Assembly: GCF_932294415.1 (NCBI RefSeq)
Contig: NC_065541.1
Span: forward strand, 56,274,290-56,338,289
Direction of reading: 5' to 3'
Origin: Quercus robur
Lineage: Eukaryota; Streptophyta; Magnoliopsida; Fagales; Fagaceae
DNA: 64,000 nt
Positions 1 through 11,163 of the stretch are shown one piece after another. Both the position numbers and the translations under genes were made by a program. The notes under the pieces were generated by a model. It was not told where the DNA came from. It saw only the letters and a list, made by a program, of their open reading frames with translations, and did not search any database. Numbering within the stretch: position 1 is the first letter of the stretch; every line of letters starts with the position of its first letter.

Positions 1-509
1 ATTTATTTTAAAAAGCCGTTTATTTTGAACATAAATTGTTAAAAAATAGGTCTAGGCATTTATAATTTATACTAATTTGATACTTTAGCTTCACTATTTT
101 CACACTTGTGAATGTTTCTCACACATGTCTACAATTTTAAATCTGATTTTAACTCTACTGTAATTAGATTATCTTGGCATGTACTTTGCTATTTAATATC
201 TAAAAATCTTTACTCATGCTCAATCATTTATCTTTCAATTAATTTGCATACAGTTATGTAAATGTATCAATTGTTTCCTTAAAGCTCACAATAAACAATT
301 AAACCAATATTGTCTTAATTTTACTATTTTTTTTTACCAAAAATTTTTTTTTTTTAAATGGTTCGGGTTTGGGTCGGGTCAAGTTGACCCGCAAAAAATA
401 CTGGTCGGGTCATAGGTCAACCTGTTTTTTCTTCGGGTCAAAAAATCGGGTTCGGGTCGGGTATTTTTCGAGTCAGGTCAGAAAATTTTGACCTGTTTTG
501 CCATGTCTA
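1..509. mobile_element. hAT-like transposon terminus (partial)
   Basis: Positions 359-509 are rich in GGGTCGGGT/GACCCG motifs and end in TTTTGCCATGTCTA. That is the inverse complement of a hAT-type end (TAGACATGGCAAAA), and such CG-rich subterminal repeats are typical of plant hAT elements. No matching left end is visible from position 1, so the element probably starts before the window. The AT-rich first 350 bases show no coding signal. The assignment rests on motif style only; the target-site duplication cannot be checked. Confidence 0.45.
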
Positions 510-1098
510 AGTAAACTATTCCATTACCTTTTTATTATATTATGGAACGTTTTTTATTTAATAACACAAAAAAAAAAAAAAAAAAATTGTTACATCAACA
601 GTAGTATGAAAAATTAGGTTGCACAAATGAAATTTACCACTTGATTATGGTATCTTAATTTTTATATTTCAAAATTGTTATAGGAAATTCTACAATCATA
701 ATATTTGAATTCCATTTATTAAATTGTTAGAATTTAGATCGAGGAATTCCATGACAGTTCAATATTTATTGAATCTATAACTGTTATTCAAGTTTTCAAG
801 ATCAATGTGTGTATTGAAGTACTTAAAAGACACTCTATCTAAATTTCAACAATCACTCGATCAATTGAGATTCACAATTCCATAGACATTCAATTGATAC
901 TTAATCTATCAAAAGTCACACACTCAGTGATATGTTTTAAATTTTGAAGTCAATACCTTAGATTTTGTACCCTAGTTACATCACATATAAAAATTGGGGC
1001 TTGAATCGAGAATCTAAATTTTCTATCTCATTTTTCCTAATTCACTCTATATTTTACAAATAAAAACTTGTTACATGTCAAGTATCAAATGTTATATC

Positions 1099-1147
<49 letters not shown>

Positions 1148-1373
1148 GTAAATTTTCTTTAAAAGCATGTAGGGAATTCTATTGAAACATAAGTTGTAAT
1201 TTCCTTAGAAAACGGGTCCAAAAGAGTTTGAAAATATGTGTCATACTTCACTAGATGTGTGTCTTAATTCCCTTGAAATTGCAAGTTAATTTGATTAGAA
1301 AAACTGATTTCTCTTCGAATGTGCGATGATTTTCGTTGGGTACGCAATCAATTTTCTTAATCTTTTGGCCAAA
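510..1373. other. AT-rich intergenic stretch with poly(A) run
   Basis: No gene is seen. A run of 45 A lies at 1102-1146 and a shorter A run at about 569-586. No open frame resembles a protein I know. Confidence 0.6.
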
Positions 1374-1711
1374 ATGCAAAATTGACCCTTTAAGTTTCTT
1401 TAGATTTCATTTCAATCTTCTAGTTTTGCTTTCATTCATTTCAATCCTCTAAAATTTCAGGTTTATTCAATCAAAGTTTTTCTATCGACTTTTGTTATAT
1501 GTTGTGGTTAATTTTTCAATTTTTTAGATTTAATTTTAAAAATTCAATTAATGATTGAAAAATATTTCCAATTTTTTTTTTCAAAAAATTTTAATTAAGA
1601 TAGAAAGGTCTTAATTGAATAAATCTGAAACTTAGAACACTGAAATGAATGAAAGCAAAGTTAAAAGACTGAAATGAAATCTAAAGAAATTTAGAGGATC
1701 AATTTTGCAAC
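1374..1711. mobile_element. Long-TIR MITE (Mutator- or foldback-like)
   Basis: The first and last roughly 100 bases are imperfect inverted complements. The left arm begins TGCAAAATTGACCC and the right arm ends in the complement of TTGCAAAATTGATCC. Within the arms the string TTTCTTTAGATTTCATTTCA recurs in inverse orientation. The centre is AT-rich and non-coding. A convincing target-site duplication was not found, so the superfamily is uncertain. Confidence 0.65.
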
Positions 1712-2053
1712 TAGAATTTCTACTATTTGAAATTTTGTTGCTGATGAAAGGTTTGTCGACACTACCAAAAACCCAATTGAATAGATTAATTACTCTCAAG
1801 CAAATATAATAGATTAATTACTCAAAAAAAAAAAAAAAACTAATTGTGTAAAGCCCCCAAAAGGAAAATTGAAAAGCTTTAAATTTAAATAAAGAATTCA
1901 CAACTAATTATAGTAAATTTATGCGAAATAAAAATAATTAAATAGATAAATATTATATAGGAAACACTAAAATTTACGTGCTTCAATTTTTTCTTTTTTC
2001 TTTTTTGAGAAACCAAACTAGTAGTTTGGGGTTATATTGAAAGAAAAAAAAAA
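1712..2053. other. Intergenic, no feature seen
   Basis: AT-rich sequence with short A runs, between the long-TIR MITE and the 3' end of the RNase H pseudogene. No gene or recognisable element. Confidence 0.5.
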
Positions 2054-2381
2054 TTAATGAACATCAAATAGCAATAGGGGAACAATGTCATCTAGAGGAT
2101 CTTCCATCCACACCTGAAGTTCCAAAACTTTTTTAGCTTTTTTAGGTAAAACATCAGCAACACAATTACATACTTGACTAACATGATTGAACTTGACAAA
2201 CTGGAAATTTGCAGCAATACAGGAAATGTCATCAATGATGTTTCCATAGGTAGAGAAATCAACACCTCTTTGAGTAATAGCATTGATCACCAAAGTTGAA
2301 TCCCCTTCAAAAATAACTCTGTGAAGCCCAATTTCAACAGCAAACTAGACAACTCTTCAACAAGCTTGTGCTTCCATATCT
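2054..2381 (-). pseudogene. RNase H-like (RVT_3) relic, C-terminal half
   Basis: The minus strand reads EGDSTLVINAI, then FVKFNHVSQVCNCVADVLPK, and ends in LLLFDVH and a stop at 2054. This matches the RNase H-like domain found at the end of plant non-LTR retrotransposons and in their stand-alone relatives. The catalytic aspartates of EGDS and of NCVAD are both present. Upstream, in the same frame after MEAQAC, there are two in-frame stops (TGA and TAG) before FAVEIGLHRVIFEGD, so the copy is dead. The N-terminal half lies at 9450-9661, on the other side of a 7-kb CACTA insertion. Removing the element and one TSD copy restores the frame across the junction (SVVDMEA). Confidence 0.85.
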
Positions 2382-2399
2382 CACTACAAAAAAATTGTC

Positions 2400-2905
2400 C
2401 TACACCAATGTTTTTTTCCCTACGCCTTTCAAAACCGCCGTAATAAATTAACCTATAGCGGCACTTTTAGAAACCGCTTGTATAGGACACCCTATTACGG
2501 CAGCTCAAAACCGGCGTTTCCAAAACCGTTGGTATAGGATGTCCTATTACAGTGTTTTATAACCACCGCTATAGGTTAGATTATCGATTTTTTTTTTAAA
2601 TTATTTTCTTTTTTGAAAAGAGTCTATCCCAGCACTTTAAAAGCATTGGAATAGGGATAACCTATCCCAACGCTCTATAAGCGCTGGAATAGGGTTATTC
2701 CATTCCCTTCTGGGGTAGACCCATCCTGATGCTTTATAAAGTGCTAGAATAGGGTTAATTCATTCCCTATCCCAGCACTTATTAAGGTGCTGGAATAGGG
2801 TACACATATACCAACGCACTAGAAGTGTTGGAATAGGGTTACTCCATTCCCTTATGGGAAAGACCTATTCCGGCACTTTTAAAAGCGCTGGAATAGGAAT
2901 TTCTC
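2400..2905. repeat. CACTA left subterminal repeats
   Basis: About ten degenerate palindromic units pair AAACCGC or AGCGCT cores with CTATAGG, GTATAGG or GAATAGGG. In CACTA elements such arrays bind the element's own regulatory protein; here that is inferred from family knowledge. The right end (8815-9433) carries the same motifs in inverse orientation. Confidence 0.8.
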
Positions 2906-2909
2906 CTAA

Positions 2910-4110
2910 TAAATGACTAATACACCCCTAAAACTTGAGCAATGACCAAAGTACCCCCCGAAACATCGAAAAATACCCTTGATTACTTGAATAAGACCAA
3001 ATTACACCCATAAATCGAAAAAGTGACCAAAATACCCCCGTAAATGCAAAAAATGTCCAAAACACCCCCAATACCTAAAAAAAGACTGATACACCCTCAA
3101 AACTTAAAAAAATGACCGAAATACCCCCCCCCCCAAAAACATCGAAAATGACCAAAGTACCTCTTATGCCTAAAACAGACCAAAACACTCTCGATTACTT
3201 GAATAATACCAAAATACCCCCATAAATCGAAAAAGTGACCAAAATGCCCCCATAAACACAAAAAATGTCCAAAACACCCCTGATACCTAGAAAAAAACGG
3301 ATACACCCCTGAAACCTAAAAAATGACTAAAATAACCCCCCATAAACCTAAAAACTGGCCAAAGTACACCCTAAAACATTGAAAATGACCAAAGTACCCC
3401 CATTCCTAAAAAAGACCAAAATACCCTTAATTACTTAAATTCGACCAAAATACCCCCATAAATTGAAAAATAAATAAAATGCCCCCGTAAACACACAAAA
3501 AAAATGTCCAAAACACTCCCAATACCTAAAAAAGACCTATACACCCTCGAAACCTAAAAAAATGGTTGAAATAACCCCAAAAACCTAAAAATTGACTAAA
3601 GTACCCCCCAAAACATCAAAAATTAACAAAGTACCCTCCATGCCTGAAAAAGATCAAAATGCCCTCGATTACTTGAATAAGATCAAAATACCCCCATTAA
3701 GCACAGAAAATGTCCAAAATGCCCCCATAAACACAAAAAATGTCCAAAACACACCCAATACCTAAAAAAAGACCAATACACCCCCCCGAAACCTAGAAAA
3801 TGACCGAAATAACCCTCAAAACCTAAAAACTAACCAACGTACCCCCTAAACATCGAAAATAACCAAAGTACCCCCCATGCCTAAAAAAGACCAAAACACC
3901 CTCGATTACTTGAATACGACCAAAATAACCCCATAAATCAAAAAAAATAACCAAAATGCGCCCATAAACACAAAAAATTTCCAAAACACACCCAATATCT
4001 AAAAAAGACAAATACACCCCCAAAACCTTAAAATGACCGAAATACCCCCCCCCCCAAAACCTAAAAAAATGACCAAATACCCTTTAAACATTAAAAATGA
4101 CTTGAGTATT
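2910..4110. repeat. C-rich minisatellite, left arm of inverted structure
   Basis: Degenerate tandem units of roughly 25-35 bp follow the consensus TGACCAAAATACCCCC plus ATAAACCTAAAAA, about forty in number. Short frames seen here arise from the repeat and have no protein character. The next segment carries the same unit in the opposite orientation. Confidence 0.8.
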
Positions 4111-4870
4111 TTAATAATTTTTTAAGTTTACAAGGCATTTTGGTCAGGTTTTATGCTTAGGATGTATGTGTGTAAAATGTTTTAATGCTTAGGGGGTATT
4201 TGGTCATTTTTAGATTTTGGGGGTATTTTGGTTTTTTTTTTTTAGGCTTAGAGAGTATTTTTGGTCATTTTTAGGCTCAAGGGTACTTTGGTTTTTATTA
4301 AGTTTCCAAGGTATTTTGGTCACTTTTTGGCTTAGGGTGTATATTGGTCATTTTTAATGCCTAGGGGGTACTTGATTCATTTATAGCCGTTGGGGGTATT
4401 TTGGTCATCATCTTAGGCTAAGGGGGTGTTTTTAGTCATTTTTAGGTTTCGGTGGTTTTTTGGTCTTTTTTTAGATTTCAATGGTATTTTGGTTTTTTTT
4501 TTTTAGGCTTTAAAGGTATATTAGTTTTTTTTCATGTTTCGAGAGTATTTTAGCCATTGTTTTGGTGGTAGGGGTGTTTCGGTCATTTTTTAAGTTTATC
4601 AGGTAAGTTGGCTTTTTTTTAGTCTTAGAGGTATTTCAGTCATTTTCAAGAATTATTAAATTATATTTTATTAATTTCGGTCTTTTTTTAGGTTTCAAAG
4701 GTATTTTTGCCTTTTTTAGGCTTCAAGGGTATTTCGGTCATTTTTCATGTTGTAGGGGGTATTTTAGTCATTTTTTGGGTGGTAGGGGTGTTTCAGATTT
4801 TTTAAGTTTATGGGGTATCTTGCCCTTTTTTTGGTCTTAGGGGTATTTCAATCATTTTAATGATTATTAA
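4110..4870. repeat. G-rich minisatellite, right arm of inverted structure
   Basis: The units read GGGGGTATTTTGGTCATTTTT plus AGGCTTA, the inverse complement of the array at 2910-4110. The two arms meet near 4110 without a clear spacer, so a transcript across them could fold into a long imperfect hairpin. Confidence 0.75.
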
Positions 4871-4937
4871 ATTATATTTTATTAATTTTTAGTATTAAAT
4901 TATATTTTATTACTTTTAGTGTAGGAAAAAAAAATCC

Positions 4938-4982
4938 CTAAAGGCCTATTACGGCGGTTTTAAAACCACTGCTATAGGTTTG
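4938..4982. repeat. Internal copy of CACTA subterminal motif
   Basis: CCTATTACGGCGGTTTTAAA followed by ACCACTGCTATAGG repeats the motif of both element ends. It lies 2.5 kb inside the element, just after the inverted minisatellite. It may mark the edge of an older terminus or a nested insertion. Confidence 0.55.
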
Positions 4983-5221
4983 AAGTAAAAACCGAGCTTT
5001 CAAAATTTTCAAAAAATTTTGAAAATTTCATGACTAATTGTGGCAGTTTAAAGTCGTTGCATTAAGTGGAAAAGTCACCATAAGTGCCATTTTCATCACA
5101 ATAAGTCCCTCGCATCACTTACAAATTTTCAGACTTCCCACTTATTTTTTTAGCTTCCCACCACTTTGGAATCTCATTTTTGGTCTCCCACTTTTTTACT
5201 TCAGATATTTTCCTCTCACCC

Positions 5222-5224
<3 letters not shown>

Positions 5225-5283
<59 letters not shown>
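5225..5283 (+). repeat. (CT)n microsatellite, about 29 units
   Basis: A pure CT run is followed by ATGG, a C/T-rich stretch and AAGCAAG|GTAAGT near 5405, which looks like a plant 5' leader with a first intron donor. A CT-rich leader plus splice donor suggests a transcription start inside the CACTA element. No protein could be followed beyond it. Confidence 0.6.
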
Positions 5284-5285
<2 letters not shown>

Positions 5286-8200
5286 GGATCTTCCTTAATC
5301 CACTTCCCCTCCTCCTCTCTTCTTCTTTACTCAAAACTCACCATTTCTTTTCCAAAATTTCAAACACAAAAATACTACCCAAAACCACAAACCCTACCCA
5401 AAGCAAGGTAAGTCTCTCTAGCTCTCATTTCTATTTTGTAGCAATTTTTGTATATATATTTGTTGTTAAATTTCTGGTTTTTTAGTTTTGATTTTGGTTG
5501 AAGTTTGGTTTGGGCTATGTGTATTTTTTTTTTTTTGTAACTGTTGGTTGATTGTGTGGGTTTTAGTTTTGGTTTTGGTTAAAGTTTAGTTGATTTTGTG
5601 GCTTTTTATTTTTGATTTTGGTTAAAGTTTGCTCTATTTTGGAGGAAATGTAGGTGGGTTTATTTTTATTTTTTTTTCCTCTGTATTTTGGGGTTTCATG
5701 AAATGGGTTTTTGGACTTTCATTATTGGTATATAAATATGTTGTTCTAACTTCAAAGTTCCCTCTTTTATTTTTTGGTTGGTGGTCTTAAGTTTATTTGT
5801 CAACTTTTGAGAATATGGTGCACTGGCAACCAATTGGCTGAGCATATATACTCTTGTATTATTTTTGTTATTATTATTTTGACAATATATACTCTTGTAT
5901 TACTGAATCTCTAAGTTTACTTGATGTTTGCTATTAATTAATTTGTTTTTAATGATGTCCCACTGTTCCAGATTAAGGCTAGTGTTACTGCTTTGGATTA
6001 GTTTAGGTACAAAGTTGTGCTAAATGTTAATAACTTGTTTCTATGATAGCACCCGGGCCACCATTGTTGCACAATTAGTACTTTAATCACTTTACATAGA
6101 TTTGATTATGCCAAGCTTGATTTTCATGGAACTAGTGCTAAGAAAAGCAGCATCTTCTTGGTGTCATCAAATAGTCATTCTTGTTTCAGTTAGCTCATAA
6201 AGCATTTCTGCATCAAGGACAAAAGAAAGTAAAACCTTGCCATTGTGGCATCTTGAACATACATGAGACTGTCTTGGCAACCTTGTTAAACTTGTTTTCT
6301 TTTTTGCTCTCATTGTATTGTAGCTTAGTGATGAATATATTCCTTTATGTGGAAGCAAAATGAATGGAAGTTCATAGGTTGTAGTTAGCATCTTTACGCC
6401 TTTTTATTTTTTATTAAAAGCATATTGAGGAACAAATAAATCCTAGGTTCTTAAGAGTGATCTTTAATAGTAGCAATGATATATACAATAATTTGTGATT
6501 GTTTCTTGGCAAGATATATTAGTTCAGTTTGTGATTTTTGCATATATTTCTTTTGTAATGGAGGTTGCTAACTTTTGCATTGAATTTCTTTTGATTATTA
6601 TTATTTTTTTGTTGGATGTGTTTTTATACAGAAATTATTAAGCACTAAATTTTGTTTGTCATGCGTAGATGCATTGTGTGTGTGTTCATGTTAAATTTCT
6701 CTTGCTCGATCAACTAGATAACTATTATGCCTAACTAATAGGTATAAAGGTGTCTTTAAAAATGATTTGATAAATGATGTCTTGTTTTTTTTGGATGCAT
6801 TTAAAAATCAAGACATAAGTTCCTTAATTTAAAAACTATGTACGTCTAAAGCAATTTAGTTATAGAATGAAAAATGCTAATAGCACCCTAAGGCTGTGAA
6901 AGGTAATTGAAAAATGCTAATAAGCTGTAAATTCAAATGGCAAAGAAGGAAAGCTACTAAATTAAAGTAATAGAATGAACCCTTTATATATGCCTAAGTG
7001 TTTGTTGACTTGGTTCCTTATTTCTATGCCATTACTCTTTTGATGCATCACTCTTCTTTCCGTGAGCAAATCAGTGGATAGCTAAAGGGTGAGTAAAATC
7101 TACTTCTTATTACCCTTCTAGTCTATAATTATGTGTCAACATTACTATTGTGGTGGGTTGTTGATTTGGAGCAAGCGGGTGGCTTGCATGGAAAGAAACG
7201 GTGGTATATTTTATATTGGAAGTGTTGTTTGTTTTGTGAATTTTGTCATATTATTGTTCAATTTGTTGTCAATTTATCGTATTTTGTCTAAGTAAATTCA
7301 TATATTCTGCTATGGTGGATTGTTGATTTGGAGCAAGAGGGTGGCTTGCAGGGAGATATAAGGCAATGTATTTTATATTGGGAGTGTTGATTGCGTTGTT
7401 CCTATTGTTCTACTATGCAAAATCAATCATCAAGCTTGTAGTTTTTTATTTTTTGTTTTTTGTTTGCAACTTTGATATAACATTCTAGACATTTGGAATG
7501 TCTTGTATTATAGCTAGAAATTTTTTATTGTATTATATTAATTTGATAGTTTGAATATGCTTGATTATTGTGGGGTCTATATTGGCGTGTGTTTAGCTAT
7601 AAACAGGCTGGGAAAACAAAATGCAAGGGTAGTAGAATTTTTAAGTGGAGTAGAATCTTTAAGTGGCATTTTGATTTGGTCGATGTTGGGTAATGCTCTT
7701 CACAAGGAGGATTGAGTGAAGAGCAAGAAAGACTGGGAACCTCTCCAATTGAGGAAGAAAGACGACAATCCTATACCAATGAAGAAAGACTCATCTTGCA
7801 ATTAAATAAAGCGGGCTAGCCGATTGAAAAGCTTGCAGGAATTTGGTCAAGGTAGTTGGGATCTATGGCACAAATGCCATATATGTGCCCAATGGATTAA
7901 GTTCGATGGGATTTAGTGCCACAACAATATAAAAACCAATGTTGGGAGGCCACTCAGGTATTAGACAAGACAACAAAACTCGGGTTCTATGCTTAATTGT
8001 ACTAAGTTTTATATATGTTTGTTACTATATTGAATTTGTGAAATGCGCTAACTCAATTGTTGATTTTAGAAACAATGGACCATACCTACAGATTGCATCA
8101 AACCTAGGAGACAAAGGAAGTGGGCTTTGTCTCAGCTTGGGAAGTGTGGAAGGGCCACAAGGCTGATTTGAAGAAGCGTTGTAAGAACTCTACTTCTTAA

Positions 8201-8814
8201 ATTTGTAGTTACATAATGTCATATATATTGCTCTCCTTCACATGAACAATTATATATCATACACAACTATGGGTAGCTATAATTCAAAGATGATGGAAAG
8301 TAAACTTAAATGTGTAGAAACACCATAATCACTATTTTAATGAATTTAATGACTATGTTGTAGGAAAAAAAAAAAGGGGGAAGCCCATAGAGTATGCAGA
8401 GATATGAAGTTATCCTGGTTTATTATATTTTAGAGTGGTGATAATGCAAATGAATATTCTCCAATTTTTGTAAATTTATCATCTAGGGATGCGTATTAGG
8501 AGATATGCAGCTGGTGGTTTTTATTTTGTCCCACTCAATGTATTATAAAGTTTCAAACATTGATATATGCTCACCATTGGAATGTATTATTTTGTTCAAA
8601 ACATTCTAAACATTTGGGATGTATTATTTTGTGAACATTCTAGACATTTGGGACGTATTATTTGATATATAGTTATTATTATGGTGTAATTAAATATATT
8701 TGGTTCGTTGGTTTACACTATTATTGTATTTGTTATTTGATATTGTATTTTGATTACACTACAGGTGCTTGGAAAATATGTATTACAGGTGCCTTAAAAA
8801 ATAAAAATAAAAAA
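5284..8814. other. Interior of CACTA element, coding content unresolved
   Basis: AT-rich, mostly T-rich sequence with several possible splice signals (GTAAGT at 5407, GTGAGT at 7089). One short plus-strand frame near 8107-8200 reads KEVGFVSAWEVWKGHKADLK, which has protein character but is not assignable. Two direct repeats of about 85 bp lie at 7150-7240 and 7310-7396 (sharing GTTGTTGATTTGGAGCAAG / GATTGTTGATTTGGAGCAAG). A second repeat theme, ACATTCTAGACATTTGG, occurs at 7480 and twice near 8600-8650. This may be a decayed transposase or a captured host fragment. Confidence 0.4.
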
Positions 8815-9433
8815 TAAAAAACCTATGGCAGCACTTTCTAAACCGTTGGAATATGGAATTTCAATAGTTTCGCTGATTACCCTATTACAGCTTTTTAAAA
8901 GCACTAGTATAGGGCTAATTTTTATATCCATTGAAGACCTATACCAATGCTTTTGAAAGCGTTGGCATTGGCAGAATCTATTACAGCGGTTTAAAAGCGC
9001 TGGTATAGGCCTTAATACTATTTCCTTTGAAGACCTATACAAGCGCTTTTCAAAAGCGCCGGCATAGGAAATACCTATTACAGCAGTTTAAAAGCACTAG
9101 CACAGGTTGTATTCATATTTCTGTAATTACCCTATAGGGGCAGTTTCAAAACCGCTAGTATAAATACACACCTATACCAGCACTTTTTGTAATTAAAAAG
9201 CGCCAGTATAGGTCCTGAAATCCGCCGGTACAGGTCTTAAAACTATTGGTCTAGACTGTCTTGACAAAATGACAAAGCGCCAGAACAGGGTCTGAAAAGT
9301 GCTGGGACCTATACCTACTGTCACTGCATGGCAGTTTAAAGCGCCAGTAAAAAAAGCGCTGGGATAGGCATTTTTGGCCTATTCCGGCGTTTTTTGGGGC
9401 TATCCCAATGGTTTTGCAAATGCTGGGATAGCC
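8815..9433. repeat. CACTA right subterminal repeats
   Basis: Roughly a dozen units such as CCTATTACAGCAGTTTAAAA and GCGCTTTTCAAAAGCGCC mirror the left subterminal region. They stop just before the right TIR. Confidence 0.8.
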
Positions 9434-9449
9434 CCATTTTTTTGTAGTG

Positions 9450-9661
9450 TCTACAACTGAGTGAGAAGTCGGGATAGGCTGAGACAAAGCAACAATAACT
9501 TCCCAATGCCAATCATGAGCTATAATCTCAACTGAATTAGAAGCTTTGAAAGCAGCCGCATCAAAGTTAAGCTTATAAGAATTAAACAAATTATTTGGTT
9601 GAGAGTAAACTTGCGTTAACGAGTAGTGTTGAAGCAAAAGTTTTACTAATGAATTAAACAA
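9450..9661 (-). pseudogene. RNase H-like (RVT_3) relic, N-terminal half
   Basis: The minus strand reads LLLQHYSLTQV, then YKLNFDAAAFKASNS and HDWHWEVIVALSQPIP. This is the start of the RVT_3 RNase H domain, with the first catalytic aspartate in NFDA. The frame runs into the CACTA terminus at 9449 and continues on the far side at 2378 (DMEAQAC, which holds the catalytic glutamate). The usual G-L-G-V-I-R segment is altered to VEIIAHDW, a further sign of decay. Confidence 0.85.
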
Positions 9662-10365
9662 ATTATAGTAGTATCACAAATCTCACACAAAACCTAAATA
9701 AACTAGCTCTAAAAAATAACAAAAGACTTTGAATAAAATACAAAGAGCGAGACATCAATCAATATATCATTAATAAGTCTAGGGAAACAACTTTTGTCAC
9801 AATGCACTGAGCTAGTTGAATTGTAGGTCATTGTTAAAATGATTGTCCACCACCTTGACCACTTTAGCAAATTGTGCACAAAATTAGGGTAAAAGTGTTC
9901 TTGAACCTTGTAAGTTACTATTCCAAAGTATACAACTCCAAAGTCGGCCAAGGTTGGCTACGTAGAATCCTAACATACATTGAATTCGGCCAAAGCTGTT
10001 GACCAATTTAGGCCATATTACAACAAAGAAAAATCAGAATTAAATCGAAGAATTTTTTAGCTGAAAAAAGTTTTTAATACATGTTCAGCACATGTGTTGG
10101 ACGGTGAACATATAAGAAAATCCATTGCTCGTACTAGGTATAAGTTATATCAGGCTGATTCTTTAAGGATTCGATACTTAAAAACTTAAACAAATCCAAG
10201 TAGAAACTATGCACGTTTCATAATATAATACGAATATGGTCTAAATTATAAAACTTTGGAATCCTTCGTCAACAATTAAAAATGAATGGTACTTAAATTA
10301 AACAAATTTTCTCTTACAAAAGAGAAGCATTAAGCAGAAAATGTGGGCTTAAGATGGATTAAGAT
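9662..10365. other. Intergenic, possible retroelement relic
   Basis: AT-rich. A minus-strand frame at 9709-9951 has no recognisable domain. It lies upstream of the RNase H relic in the same orientation and could be the remains of the same non-LTR element, but the sequence does not show this. Confidence 0.35.
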
Positions 10366-11155
10366 TAGGGATGGCAATTTTTCCCCGCCCCGCTTGACCC
10401 GCCCCTCCCCGCTTCGCCCCATGCGGGTTTTCCCCGCCCCGCAAAGGTGGTGGGGCGGGGATGGGGCGGGGATGGGTTTACACTTTTTAGACCCACCCCG
10501 CCCCACCCCGCCCCGCATTAATAAAGGTTAAATTGCAATTTTATCGTACCCTAAAACCCCACTATTTGATTGAATTTATTTTATCTTTTTTTAGGTTCTT
10601 CATCTACCATAGATGGAATTGAAGATAAATTCCAAAATATCTTGGATGATTATGATGATGAAGAAGAAAGTGGTGTCACAATGATGGAAGAAAGTGGAGA
10701 TTCTTTTTGAAGAACTAGGAAATTTTTATTTTGTTATGTATTAGGAGTTTGGATTATTTTATTGTGTCATACTATGAGATTTTTGTTGTGATATTGTCTT
10801 GTTAAACATTTAGATAATATTATTTAGTTTTTGCTAAAAATTAGTTTGATTTGATAGGATAAATTTATTTATAATTTCAAGTATATTTTTATTATTGAAA
10901 CATGTCATTTTATTTGAAAAAATGGTAATAGTTGTAGGGAAAATTAACAATAAATAAAGTTTTACGGTGTAAGGCGGGGCTTCGCGGGTCTTCACGGGGC
11001 CTTAAGGGGCGGGGATGGGGTAAGAAATTTTCCCCGTCATGCGGGGCGGGGCGGGGATGGGGCAAGAAAAATCCAAGCGGAGCGGGGGCGAAGATCTCAT
11101 CCTTCGGCCCCTCCCCGCCCCATTGCCATCCCTCCCCGCCCCATTGCCATCCCTA
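10366..11155 (+). mobile_element. hAT element, 790 bp, internally deleted
   Basis: Perfect 13-bp terminal inverted repeats (TAGGGATGGCAAT) lie at 10366-10378 and 11143-11155. They are flanked by a perfect 8-bp target-site duplication, ATTAAGAT (10358-10365 and 11156-11163), the hAT hallmark. Both subterminal regions are strings of CCCCGCCCCG / CGGGGCGGGG, giving a local GC island in AT-rich DNA. Only the last transposase exon survives inside. Confidence 0.95.
10595..10710 (+). pseudogene. hAT transposase C-terminal exon remnant
   Basis: After a T-rich tract and an AG acceptor (10593-10594) the frame reads GSSTIDGIEDKFQNILDDY, then DDEEESGVTMMEESGDSF and a TGA at 10708. This acidic tail resembles the end of plant hAT/BED zinc-finger transposases of the RICESLEEPER type. 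Everything upstream, including the DDE domain, is missing. Confidence 0.6.
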
Positions 11156-11163
11156 ATTAAGAT

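Larger units (their letters stand above)
2382..9449. mobile_element. CACTA (En/Spm, CMC) DNA transposon, non-autonomous
   Basis: The ends are perfect 14-bp terminal inverted repeats (CACTACAAAAAAAT) at 2382-2395 and 9436-9449. They are flanked by a 3-bp target-site duplication, TCT (2379-2381 and 9450-9452), which is diagnostic of CACTA elements. Both ends carry dense subterminal repeats built from AGCGCTTTTAAAAGCGCTGG-like and AACCGC..GGTATAGG motifs. The 7068-bp body has no TNP2 or TNP1-like transposase that I can recognise, so mobilisation would need a relative elsewhere. It splits an RNase H pseudogene. The interior contains a large inverted minisatellite and a promoter-like CT tract. Confidence 0.9.

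Noticed and set aside
3097..4023. Minus-strand frames with repeated FGHF/GYFG peptides
   Set aside because: They arise from the 25-35-bp minisatellite inside the CACTA element.
5038..5485. Frames rich in Leu-Ser or Arg-Glu around the CT microsatellite
   Set aside because: They are translations of (CT)n/(GA)n and have no other protein character.
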